A DNA stretch of 64,000 bases, from NCBI RefSeq assembly GCF_932294415.1, contig NC_065538.1, positions 17,087,656-17,151,655 on the forward strand. Reading direction: 5' to 3'. Numbering within the stretch: position 1 is the stretch's first letter; each line of letters opens with the position of its first letter. This DNA comes from Quercus robur. Taxonomy: Eukaryota > Streptophyta > Magnoliopsida > Fagales > Fagaceae. Under the pieces are notes generated by a model. That model did not search any database. It was not told the origin of the DNA and was given only the letters and a program-made list of their open reading frames with translations. Below, piece by piece: positions 44,001 through 53,660 of this stretch. The translations under genes and the position numbers were made by a program.

Positions 44001-44599
44001 GTGTGGGCGTTTGTGCCAGGTACCAAGCTAATCCGAAGGAATCTCATCTGACTGCTGCTAAACGAATCATTCGATATGTGAATGGTACTGCAAACTATGG
44101 TCTGTGGTATTCAAAAGACTCAAATGCGTGTCTTGCTTGGTATTCGGATGCTGACTGGGCTGGCAGTGTAGACGATCGGAAAAGCACTTCAGGCGGCTGT
44201 TTTTATCTTGGTAACAATCTTGTTTCATGGATGAGCAAGAAGCAGAATTCAGTGTCTCTATCTACTGCAGAAGCAGAGTACATCGCTGCTGGAAGTTGCT
44301 GCACTTAGCTTCTTTGGATGAAGAAATTACTTCATGACTATGGAATTCCTCAAGAAACAATGTGTGTCTTCTGTGACAACACCAGTGCCATCAATCTTTC
44401 CAAAAATCCTGTTCAGCATTCAAAATCCAAACACATAGAGATATGTTACCATTTCATTCGGGATTTGGTAGAGGAAAGAGTTGTGTGTCTTGAGTTCATA
44501 CACACTGACAATCAAAAGGCGGATATCTTCACCAAGCCTCTCGATGGTCCACGGTTTGAATCACTCCGTAAGACCATTGGTGTCGGTACAATTCCTTGA
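41078..44599 (+). pseudogene. Copia polyprotein: protease, integrase, RT, RNase H (no gag)
   Basis: One frame broken only by TAG at 44306-44308, where Gln is expected before LLWMKK. The N-terminal ~115 residues ([15 protein letters not shown]...) are probably the gag-pol linker; no CCHC knuckle or capsid is seen. Protease: [18 protein letters not shown]-pre-integrase and zinc finger: [24 protein letters not shown]. Integrase [58 protein letters not shown] and [14 protein letters not shown]. RNase [54 protein letters not shown]. Near-intact pol in a young element; it would need gag in trans. The CAG-to-TAG change can be a recent mutation. Confidence 0.9.
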
Positions 44600-46543
44600 C
44601 TCTCTTGTGTGTTGTGTGCTTCATTTTTTGTTACATCTGTCTGTGTTGGAGCACACATTTTTTTTTGCAACATGTTTCTTGTTTGTTTGTTCTTTTGTGT
44701 TTACTGCTGGTTATGTTTGTGTTTTATCAATCTTTTTGTTTCTTGAGTCAAAAATCCAAAAATTACATAAAAATTTGAAAATCAAAAAGCTTGATTGATT
44801 TTTTTTTTGTTTTTTTTTGTCTTAAAACTCATTTTGCCTTGTACCTTTGTGCTAATGGCTTTGTGCATTTTCGAGCATTGCTTGTTTTCATGCACTCATA
44901 TCACTATGGGAAAAATCTGGAAATCTATGTGATTGTTGTAAATAGATCTTCAAGCTTGTCATGAATGATTAGTGAATGGTTATGTTGATCTTGAAACATG
45001 CATAGACTTGTGTCTATATCTCTTCCCACTTTTTATTTTTTTGCTAAAAAGAGCTCACCAAATGTAAATCTCTAAATGAAAAGAGATATTGAGCTGCAAA
45101 AGCCTGTCGCACATTCTAGTATTTGACTAGGAAAAAGGGTAAGCGACCTTATATTAAAAGTGAAATTTCTTTCAAAAAGGCCAAAGGCCTGTTCTTCAAA
45201 AGAGAAATGTTATATATCCCTCTCACAATGAGAGATGATTGCCTCAAAAGATAAAATGTTAAGGCTGAAAGTGGAGTCAAATGAAAAACTCCAAGTTATG
45301 ATTATCAAGTTATGTGGGAGGTCATATATTCATATTTCTATAATTGAGATTGGTCACATGATCTAGTGCTAATTGTGTATGCCTTGGTTGAATTGATCAT
45401 TGAAGCTTCACATTAGACAAAGGACTATCTCATTGTTGATATCCACACACAACACACAAGTTTATGTTCAATAAATGCCTTATTCATTTGTGTGATTGTA
45501 CTTGATAAAATGTGTTTTCACATGCTCAATCTTTGTTAATTCAAGCACAAAAAGATTTTTGAGTATTTTAGGCGTTTTTGGAAAGTGTTTTGTTGGAAAA
45601 ATCTGAAAATTTCAAAAATACAGTTTTGCCCTGTTTTGGCGGCTCAGTCGCGGGTATGCCAAGTCGTGAGCCTCAGTCACATCTTCGCTGGTCATGTTTG
45701 GTGACTTGTTCGCGAGTGGAAGGTCCAGTCGCGAGATTCACTCAGAGATTTTCGCGGCTCAGCCCGCGACTCACTCGCGGGTAGACCTTCCAGTCGCGAA
45801 AAACACTTAGAAAAATTTTTTCAAAATTTTGTTTTTGTGTTCTTTGGCGGCTTAATCTGGCGACTGTGTGGCGACTTGTCTCAGTCGCGAAAATCGCGTG
45901 TTTTGGACATACGGGGGCAGTTTTTAAAATTTTCTGTTTTCCCTCGATCTTTTTGTGACTGTTCATTGTCTTTTTCTTCTGCACTTTCCCTTTCTCACCG
46001 TGCCTCCATTGTCGATCTCCATTGTTTGCTTCTTCTCAGCTAAAAATCGTCGACTCACAGGTATGGTTCTTTGTCTTGCACTCTAATTTTCCTGTTGTCA
46101 TGGTTTTCCCTCTGGATTATTCACTTTTGAGTGTGGGTTTTGTGATGGGTTTTGTGATGTCATCGTTAGCTTATGGTAACCTGTTCTTATGGTTTTTGAG
46201 CTAATTTATTTTGATTGGTTGTATTCTTCATCATGTGCTTAGCTAGGGTTAGCTATTTCTTGTCTGATCTGATGTTGCTATCATGTTTCACTTTGATCTT
46301 GTGTGGTATCTTGTTGATGTGGTGTTGATTTTGGTCCTTTTGCAGCTGATTATACGGTTATATTTGATCTCTCTACTGTGTAGTTCTAATTTGGGCTTTT
46401 GGTGTCCCTCATTGTTATTTTCTGACCATTCTCATCCAGCTGTTAGGGTTTCTTCATTGTTCCTACATTTTCACTAACCCACTGCTGATATAGTCTGTTG
46501 GATTGTGTTCTGTCATTTTCCTTGTTTATAATACAGACTAGTC
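44600..46543 (+). other. Copia spacer with CGCG-word cluster
   Basis: Non-coding between pol and the extra ORF. 45625-45905 is dense in TCGCGA/CGCGAC/CGCGGG words, a sharp CpG-rich island in AT-rich surroundings that echoes the LTR cluster. A T-rich leader with a CAG/GT-like junction near 46500-46535 precedes the ATG at 46544, so part may be an intron or leader of a subgenomic or spliced RNA. Confidence 0.55.
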
Positions 46544-47638
46544 ATGTCTCCATTCAAAAAGGCTGCTGTGAAAGGAGGTTCTTCCAAAGGGAAGGAACCC
46601 ATAATTGATGTTGATGAAGACACACCTCTCCCGAAAGTGACTCGCTCTTCATCACAGCGATTCGATCCCAATAAGTTCAGATCATACTCAGCTTATCAGT
46701 CATATGAGAATTTCTTTCTTCATGCCACACCATTACTAGAGAGAGCTGTGGATCTGCCTTCACTTCACAACACTGACATTCCGATATGTTTTGCTCACAA
46801 GGATTGGAATTACCTTCTCTCTGATCCGGATATCGTGTATGAAGAGTTGGTTAAGGAATTTTATGCCAACGCACTTGTGGAAGGGGATGAACTTAAGTGC
46901 TGGGTTCGGCAAAAGAGCTTTTCTGTCTCTCCTACATACCTGGCAGAAATTCTTCACATCAACAGACCCATTTTTCGTCATTCACCGGTCTATGATGATC
47001 TATGTCCTGATGAGGAGCTTCTCAAACAAAGTCTTGGTCAAGACTTGGAGTTCTCACCCAATGGCAAATCCATCAGTGTTTCCTCCCTTTCTCCGAAACT
47101 GCGAGTGCTTACAATTGTGATGTTTCACAATTTGTACCCGTTATCAAGTACTGGGTATATGAATCTCGGACGTGCTTTGTTTCTTCATGATCTAATCTCT
47201 GATGAAGAAATCGACATTTGTGCTCACATCTTTCATGTTCTGCGCAAAACGGTTCTTCGCAGTGAGTCTCGGATCTGCATTCCTTTCTGCAGTCTCATTT
47301 CACGGATCTTGAAGCTCAAGGGGATTTATCCAACGGCTGATGAGTCTCCTATCCCCAAACCGAGTCCGATCAACATGCGTACATACAATGCAAGTGTTGG
47401 ACATAGTCGGAAGAGAGCCAAACCAGAAACTTCTGCATCTCACAGTAACTCTCAGTTCAGCAATCTCTCCCTCGATGAGAAACTTGATCGCATTGTTTCC
47501 TCTGTCCACGAGTTGAATACAAAGATGTCTGGACTCACTGCTTCTCTACACCATCAAAGCAACCGATGGGATATGAAGTTTACTTCTCTTCAGACTCAGT
47601 TGGATCAAATTCAGAGAAAACTAGAAGAGGATGACTAG
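46544..47638 (+). CDS. 364-aa extra ORF of the Sirevirus-like element (plant transposon protein-like)
   Basis: Intact, ATG 46544 to TAG 47636-47638. Basic Lys/Ser N-terminus (SPFKKAAVKGGSSKGKEP), then a globular part (SYENFFLHATPLLERAV; DPDIVYEELVKEFYANALV; CWVRQKSFSVSPTYLAEIL; MFHNLYPLSSTGYMNLGRAL) resembling the 'putative plant transposon protein' domain found in many plant retroelements. It ends in a coiled coil (LDEKLDRIVSSVHELNTKM; WDMKFTSLQTQLDQIQRKL). No signal peptide or membrane helix, so it is not a typical envelope protein. Same strand as pol and about 1.9 kb downstream. Function unknown; family recognition is from memory, not a search. Confidence 0.65.
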   Translation: MSPFKKAAVKGGSSKGKEPIIDVDEDTPLPKVTRSSSQRFDPNKFRSYSAYQSYENFFLHATPLLERAVDLPSLHNTDIPICFAHKDWNYLLSDPDIVYEELVKEFYANALVEGDELKCWVRQKSFSVSPTYLAEILHINRPIFRHSPVYDDLCPDEELLKQSLGQDLEFSPNGKSISVSSLSPKLRVLTIVMFHNLYPLSSTGYMNLGRALFLHDLISDEEIDICAHIFHVLRKTVLRSESRICIPFCSLISRILKLKGIYPTADESPIPKPSPINMRTYNASVGHSRKRAKPETSASHSNSQFSNLSLDEKLDRIVSSVHELNTKMSGLTASLHHQSNRWDMKFTSLQTQLDQIQRKLEEDD

Positions 47639-47650
47639 CCTATTCCATGA

Positions 47651-48390
47651 CAAAAAGGGGGAGTGATAGGCATAATCAGAGGGGGAGGATATTACCCTAA
47701 GGGGGAGTGTCACTATCTAAGGGGGAGTGTCTTTATTTTTTTGTTGTTTCCTTCTTCTCTTTAAGTTGATATATTATGTTTTGTAAAACTGTTATTCAGG
47801 TATTTGTTGATTTGTACCCATATGCTTATGTAAGCTTTTAGGGTTATTGTCTTATGCATAGTTTGTAGGCCTTGTGGTATGTACCATGCTTAAGTGCAGC
47901 CTTTATGCTATGTTGAAATCAGTACTTTAATCTAAATGTTCTGCATTTTGGTTTATGTACTGTCACTCTTGTGCCCTTGTAGGATTGTTCCTAGATGCAT
48001 ATGCCTTGTGTGCTATGCATTGGTTGAGTGTTGAACATACAAGTGTCTTGCCTTGTGCTTGTTAACTTGTATGTCCTTGTGTTCATTCCAAGTGTGAATG
48101 AACACTGTGATCACTACCTTGTGGTGTTCACTTGGTTGATCAAGCCATGGTTTGTTTATTAACTCCATCTTTGCTTGATCTCATATTGCCTGTTTCATAT
48201 GCATTTATAATTTTCTGCTTACAATGATCATGGTGTATTGTTGTGTTTCAGGAGTCTATGTTCATATGATTCAAGTGCTTCACAGCTTCTAGAGTTAGGT
48301 GTGAGTGAGTTTTGATCAACTGTTCCCAACTCACATGTTAAGTCTAGAGTCTGTTTTAGGGTTTTGTCACGGAATAGCCAAAGGGGGAGA
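47651..48390 (+). other. Multiple polypurine tracts upstream of the copia 3' LTR
   Basis: AAAAGGGGGAGTG at about 47651, AGAGGGGGAGG at about 47680, TAAGGGGGAGTG at about 47698 and 47717, and AAAGGGGGAGA at 48380-48390 directly before the LTR. Repeated polypurine tracts are a described feature of Sireviruses. The rest of the interval is T/G-rich and non-coding. Confidence 0.75.
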
Positions 48391-48391
48391 T

Positions 48392-49502
48392 TGTAAGGTT
48401 GAATTTATTCAACTATCTAATTGGCTTTATTCCGTGCCAAATTTGCTTGTAATTCAGCATTTAGTAACCCTGTATTTAGGTGGGATTGTTGTAAGGGTAG
48501 TGAGTGAGATAGTGTGAAGATTGCTCAAGAGTGTGCAAGAAAACAGAGTGTCGCGGCTGGGACTCGCGGGTGGACTCGCGGCTTCAACCCGCCAGAAGAT
48601 GCACACGTGCCAAGCATGCTGGAAGATGAACAGTCATGCTAGCTGGAGCACTACAGGACAAAACAGGACAACTGGCCATACGGTTAATTCGCGACTGGAA
48701 CTCGCGACTTAGTCAAGCCGCGAGGTCAAGCCGCGAGCCACCCCTGTTTTGGAAAAACCTGACGTTTCGCATTCCTCTTCACTCCAGTATAAATACCCTT
48801 TTAACCCACGATTAAAAGGGAGCTTCCAGAGAGAATTTTGAGAGAGAAACCCTAAAGAAAAACCAGATTGTTTCACCCACAATCTCTACCTTAGAGTCTC
48901 ATCAAATTCCCTCACTCTCTTCCTCTCCATTGTCAAATCCTTGAGAGGCATTATACCAAACCTGGTTCTCACCATTATCATCTCTGTGAGACAGACGTTT
49001 GGGGTTCTGGGAAGCAGTTAGGAAGGAGCCAATATTCATTGGTTGATGCTACGGTGTAGTAGCGGAATCCGGAAAGCTAGAAAAGAAAAAGGTTCGGCGC
49101 AACCTCGTTGGAGCAAGAAGCTTGGAGGGCTTAGGTGCATTGGGTAGATTAGGCTTGGAGGGTCTATTGCTGTCCTTGTATCCCAACTGTATTTTCTAGT
49201 GGATTGATTACCGCTTGGAGGGCGGCGGAGAGGTTTTTCGCCGAGGTCTTCGGTTTCCTCTTCGATAACACATCCGGGTGTTATCTCTGTGTTTGCATCT
49301 TCCTTCCTCTCTATCTCTGCCTTTACATTATCTGCTGTGGTTTATTTTGTTGTGGCTTAGATAGTTGTTTAATCAATTCCATATTATAGCATATGTTAAG
49401 TTTCCGCACACTAGTTGTTTAACATATTGCGTGTGTTGATTAAATTAGTTTTTGGGGGTCTAAACGTTCAAAAGTGTTTTTGTACACGTTTTTGAACTTT
49501 CA
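48392..49502 (+). repeat. 3' LTR of the copia element
   Basis: 1111 bp, TGTAAGG...CTTTCA, followed by AAAAT (TSD). Nearly identical to the 5' LTR apart from about nine substitutions and a 12-bp duplication of a GACTCGCGG-type unit near 48566. Confidence 0.92.
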
Positions 49503-49507
49503 AAAAT

Positions 49508-50545
49508 CTCAGACCAAATTCTGCCAAAAATAGAAATCTCTAATATAGATTTTAGTTAAAGCATGAAGGCGTCTCAATAGAGGCAATATCCCTTCAGAAT
49601 ACAAGGTCAAAAATGACAGTGTATTCAAGTGGTTGGACAAAATAATAGATAAGATAGACACTGCGCCAGGTCACTATCCCCTTGCGCTAGATTAGTTTCC
49701 AATAGATACAGACAGATGGAATCCTCCTCTATCCTCCTCTCCAAACTACAGGGCTCATGTGACCGAAGGAGACAAAAAGAAGACAAGAGACAGATAGATA
49801 CAAAAAAGAAGACAAAAGACCAAAAGATAAAATAACAGAATGCAGAGAGATCCAGAAAGATATTTTAGCAGAATATTATTTGTATGCAGATTCTCATAGA
49901 TAGAAAAGTTACTGTTTAAGATAGACTTTTACTGTTCAAGATTCTACCGACAGATAGACTATTACTGTTCAAGATAGACTTTTACTGTTCAAGATTCTAC
50001 CAACAGATTAACTTGAGTTCACCTTACCTAACTCAGGTTACTTTTGAAGACTTACCATGGTTCACTTTATCTATAAATAGACAGACTCTGAAGACAGAAG
50101 ACAGGTCCAAATTTACAGGTCCAAAATTTCCATTTCAATTCCAAGGTCCAATAGATCCAAGATAGCTCTCTCCCTTAGAAAGACTTTAGCTTTCCCTTTC
50201 CCTCTCTGAAAGACATTTGTACTTTACTTTCTTTTGTAATCTTGTAACCTTACCTTTCCAGACAGACAATCTTGTAACCCTTTACAGATTTTACTTTGTA
50301 ATCTTGTAACTCTTCAGACAGTGTTTATTTTCAAAGCTTGTAAGAAAGACAGAAGTTTTTAGTTTTAATCAAAGACAGAAGTATTTTCAAGTAAGATTTT
50401 ATTTGTTTCAGTTTTCATATTCCATACCCTGTTTTAATTTATTGACTATATCTATTTTGCTATTCTCTTCTTTATCAACTATTTTATCATTGTTTATGCT
50501 TCCATATTACTGCTATGCTCTCTCCTGGGTAGTCAATGGTATCAG
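49508..50545 (+). pseudogene. Pararetrovirus mosaic fragment D (3' end)
   Basis: Starts with CATGAAGGCGTCTCAATAGA (about 49561), matching the start of the copy A 3' ORF. After ~120 bp it passes to GGAATCCTCCTC..CAAACTACAG (about 49708), matching the end of the copy B 3' ORF, then the shared 3' region: TTACTGTTCAAGATAGACTT repeats, CTATAAATAG (50071-50080), TTGTAATCTTGTAAC words (50236-50310). It ends in a primer site truncated after TGGTATCAG (50537-50545). One fragment thus carries ends of both alternative 3' ORFs. Confidence 0.72.
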
Positions 50546-50737
50546 GGTCAACTATGGATTTAGGGTCTAAAGTGGTTTTCGTTAGTTAATAATAAATTCT
50601 ATAAATAATAGCTAAAGGTTCTGAGCCTTCTTTCATGTAATAACCATTTGTTTTTACATTTAGAGTTAAAGCATCCATAATATTTCTGTCAGATAGGCTT
50701 AAAGCAAAGTTAGGATAACAATTAAAATATACTGGTC
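50545..50737 (-). pseudogene. Inverted movement-protein fragment joined to a truncated primer site
   Basis: The reverse complement matches the copy C movement-protein coding at about 35812-35998 (CCAGTATATTTTAATTGTTA through CCATAGTTGACCC). It begins at the base where the primer site stops, with GG(G) shared at the junction. Head-to-head joins like this are common in rearranged endogenous caulimovirids. Confidence 0.78.
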
Positions 50738-51353
50738 TGTTGCCATCGATGGAAACATCATTCATTTAATTGAAAGCTTTGGGGCTCAACCTATGGTCTT
50801 AAACGGTTTAACCCCTATTGCCAATGGATATGAACAAAGGACCCATACATAACAAAATTGGATCCGAGAATAATAAATGATGCATGCATTGAGTTTACAA
50901 AGTGTGGTTATCCCCTCGGACTTGATTCATCAGCATTCAAGTCATATATCTAAAATTTCCCTAAACTTTGTTCTTTTTTTTTTTTTTAAATTTTTACACC
51001 AATGCATCTTTAATTAGGTATAAGGGGAATGGATGATTTGAATCCTAAATATCTTATTTCAAAATATCAAAGTGTGTCAATCAATTGATTTACAAGGCTC
51101 TTAGCAAGAATGATTTTTGTTTCTACTTTCTAAGTTAGTTAAAGAAGAAGTTTATAGAAAATTTTGGGAAAAGTAATTTTTTTATATTAAAAAAGGGGGG
51201 GGGGGGTTTCTTTATTATTTTATTTTAATCTTCCTATGCTATATCTGTAGCCACAAAGGGATTTAAATGCTAGATAATTCAGTGGTTATAGAAAAGTGAT
51301 TCAAATGCTAGATTTCTTTACTTAAAAATGCTAAGGGATGTTAGTTGAACTAC
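50738..51353. other. AT-rich spacer, no gene recognised
   Basis: Contains T-runs (about 50970-50986) and a short poly-G tract (about 51195-51206). No recognisable coding, RNA or repeat homology to the rest of the window. Confidence 0.45.
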
Positions 51354-51784
51354 TGATGTAAGACACAATTTACTATTTAATTATTGTAATTTATTATTTT
51401 TGGTATTTTTATGTAAAAAACGTTATTTTAGGTTTAGATGATTTATTTCCTTGTTTTTAGGTGCATTTAATGCTTTTTAGGTCAAATTTGATTCCTGTTA
51501 TGGTTTGATATCAATTAGGAGTCATTTTAAAATATATTTTCTTTTCTTTCAAGTTTTACGGAGCCCTTAAAAAGGCCCCTAAGTCTGTAAACGCTTTTCA
51601 TAGTTTATTATCAATAAAAATTTAGACTTGTGTCTATTGTGTTCTCTGGTGGATTCTAGACCTATCATCTTGTGGATTCAAGGAACCCTCGTGGATTCGA
51701 GGTTTACTACCAGGAACTAACAGTTTAGTTTCTGTCCATCAAAGAGAGCATCGTGTGTGCTTTCTTTAGGTTTTCGCGACATCA
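51354..51784 (+). repeat. LTR copy forming the left arm of a large inverted repeat
   Basis: TGATGTAAGACACAATTTAC...TTTTCGCGACATCA, with TGATGT/ACATCA complementary ends; 431 bp. Its reverse complement follows at 51798-52215. AATAAAAATTTAG (about 51615) is a candidate poly(A) signal. Confidence 0.75.
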
Positions 51785-51797
51785 GTAGGTATCAAAT
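51785..51797 (+). other. Degenerate primer-binding site between the inverted LTRs
   Basis: GTAGGTATCAAAT(CC) directly after the LTR end resembles TGGTATCAGAGCC with a few changes, the expected PBS position for an LTR element in plus orientation. Confidence 0.5.
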
Positions 51798-52215
51798 CCT
51801 AAAGAAAGCACACATGATGCTCTCTTTGATGGACAAAAACTAAACTGTTAGTTCCTGGTAGTAAACCTCGAATCCATGAAAGGTTCCTTGAATCCACAAG
51901 GTGATAGGTCTGGAATCCACCAGAGAACACAATAAACACAAGTTTGAATTTTTATTGATAATAAACTATGAAAAACGTTTACAGACTTAGGGGCCTTTTT
52001 AAGAGCTCCTTAGAACTTGAAAAACAAGAAAATATATTTTAAAATAACTCTTAATTGATACCTAACCATAACAGAAACCAAATTTGACCTAAAAAGCATT
52101 AAATGCACCTAAAAACAAGGAAATAAATCATCTAAACCTAAAATAACGTTTTTTACATAAAAATACCAAAAATAATAAATTACAATAATCAAATAGTAAA
52201 TTGTGTCCTACATTA
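51798..52215 (-). repeat. LTR copy forming the right arm of the inverted repeat
   Basis: Minus-strand copy of 51354-51784, lacking the last ~14 bp (TTTTCGCGACATCA) at the centre. Differences include scattered point changes and small indels. On the minus strand it is preceded by the polypurine tract at 52216-52230. Confidence 0.78.
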
Positions 52216-53206
52216 GACCCCTCCACTTGAAACAAACTTGTCCTCGAGTTCATCTTTGAAATCTAAAATCTTCCACTCCAAATAAACAAATACTTCGAGT
52301 ACTTTAATAACTTGATTAGGCTCTGAAACTTGAATCCTTCATAAAGTGTAGCATAAAATTTCTTCTCATCTACTTTCAATTTATTTGCAACATCAATCAA
52401 AAATGGGTTGATAATAAAATTAAAATTTTCTACTCCAAGAAAATCAACATATTGTGTAGTCGACTTCAATAAATCAACTGGAACCTTGGGGTTGTGGGTT
52501 ATGGACTCGTCCTCACCTTTGACCTCAAGTGGATCTTCCACAATATTCTCAATAATTACTATCTCTTGATTTCTATTCTGTGATCTTCCACAATCAACTC
52601 AATCTTCTTTTCAAGTTTCAATTCAACAACTTGTTGCAAGTCTTGACCTTTTTATGCACCTAAAAACAAGGAAATAAATCATCTAAACCTAAAATAAAGT
52701 TTTTTACATAAAAATACTAAAAATAATAAATTACAATAATTAAATAGTAAATTGTGTCCTACATCAGACCCCTCCACTTGAAATAAACTCGTCCTCGAGC
52801 TCATCTTTGAAATATGAAATCTTCCACTCCAAATAAACAAATACTTCGAGTACTTTAATAACTTGATTAGGCTCTGAAACTTGAATCCTTCATAAAGTGT
52901 AGGATAAAATTTCTTCTCATCTACTTTCAATTTATTTGCAACATCAATCAAAAATGGGTTGATAATAAAATTAAAATTTTCTACTCCAAGAAAATCAACA
53001 TATTGTGTAGTCGACTTCAATAAATCAACTGGAACCTAGGGGTTGTGAGTTATGGACTCGTCCTCACCTTTGACCTCAAGTGGATCTTCCACAATATTCT
53101 CAATAATTACTATCTCTTGATTTCTATTCTGTAATCTTCCACAATCAACTCAATCTTCTTTTCAAGTTTCAATTCAACAACTTGGGCAAGTCTTGACCTT
53201 TTTTAC
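52105..53206 (-). repeat. 551-bp tandem duplication of LTR-retroelement 3' end
   Basis: Unit 1 at 52105-52655 and unit 2 at 52656-53206, period 551 bp, high identity. Each holds, on the minus strand, 3' internal sequence, a polypurine tract (AAGTGGAGGGGTC) and the first ~110 bp of the LTR. Minus-strand reading gives KSTTQYVDFLGVENFNFIIN, KLKVDEKKFYPTLYEGFKFQ and SRTSLFQVEGSDVG in both copies. The last phrase runs through the polypurine tract into the LTR and resembles the end of gypsy polyproteins (inference). No complete pol is present. Confidence 0.75.
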
Positions 53207-53426
53207 TACTTCAAAAGTTTCTCTAGAAATAGGCTGCTTCTTCTCAACCCTCAAACTCTTTCCTTTACTTGATAAATGGACTTGGCTATGATAATTTTGG
53301 TTTTGACCTTTCATGTTGTGAACATATTGATTTTCATATGAATATACAGATTTATAATCAACACTTGTATAACTAGTATATCATAATAGTCATTAGGAAA
53401 CCATAAATCAATTAATACTTTTTTCA
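53207..53426. other. Short AT-rich stretch, end of retroelement homology
   Basis: Lys/Ser-type minus-strand reading fades here. No feature recognised. Confidence 0.35.
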
Positions 53427-53660
53427 TGGAGAAAATGGGCAAATACCCTTTTTTGGAAAATTAAACATTCGTTTGCCCTCTTTCTGAAACTAAATAGGGA
53501 ATTGCCCCTCTTTTGTAACTCGACAATAGAGAAATCGAGTTTTAATGAATAACTCGATATTTGTATAGTCGAGTTATTCTGACACTTCGAATTTTTCCCA
53601 ATAAAAAAATGTTTGTTTAGACGGTCATAACTCGGGAAATTGGAAATCGAGTTATTTTCA
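53427..53660. repeat. TIR-like block with AACTCGA/TCGAGTT motifs, upstream of the PMD gene
   Basis: Arranged like the left end of the MULE at 23380: a poly-T/C phrase (CAAATACCCTTTTTTGG), CTGAAACTAAATAGGG, GCCCCTCTTTTGTAACTCGAC, AAATCGAGTT, then further AACTCG and CGAGTT pairs. It may be the terminal repeat of a Mutator-like element carrying the downstream gene. I did not find its inverted partner in the window. Confidence 0.45.

Larger units (their letters stand above)
39910..49502 (+). mobile_element. Ty1/copia Sirevirus-like element, young, gag-deleted (9.6 kb)
   Basis: LTRs 39910-41008 (1099 bp) and 48392-49502 (1111 bp); TSD AAAAT at 39905-39909 and 49503-49507. About nine substitutions and one 12-bp indel separate the LTRs (about 0.8%), so it is clearly younger than the Tat element. 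Primer site TGGTATCAGAGCGGG at 41011. Pol order is PR-INT-RT-RH (copia). An extra 364-aa ORF and multiple GGGGGAG polypurine motifs before the 3' LTR point to the Sirevirus group. Gag is missing between primer site and protease. Confidence 0.9.

Noticed and set aside
44481-44798. ORF overlapping the end of copia pol
   Set aside because: Out-of-frame overlap with the RNase H end; hydrophobic Phe/Cys run comes from T-rich spacer, not a credible envelope protein.
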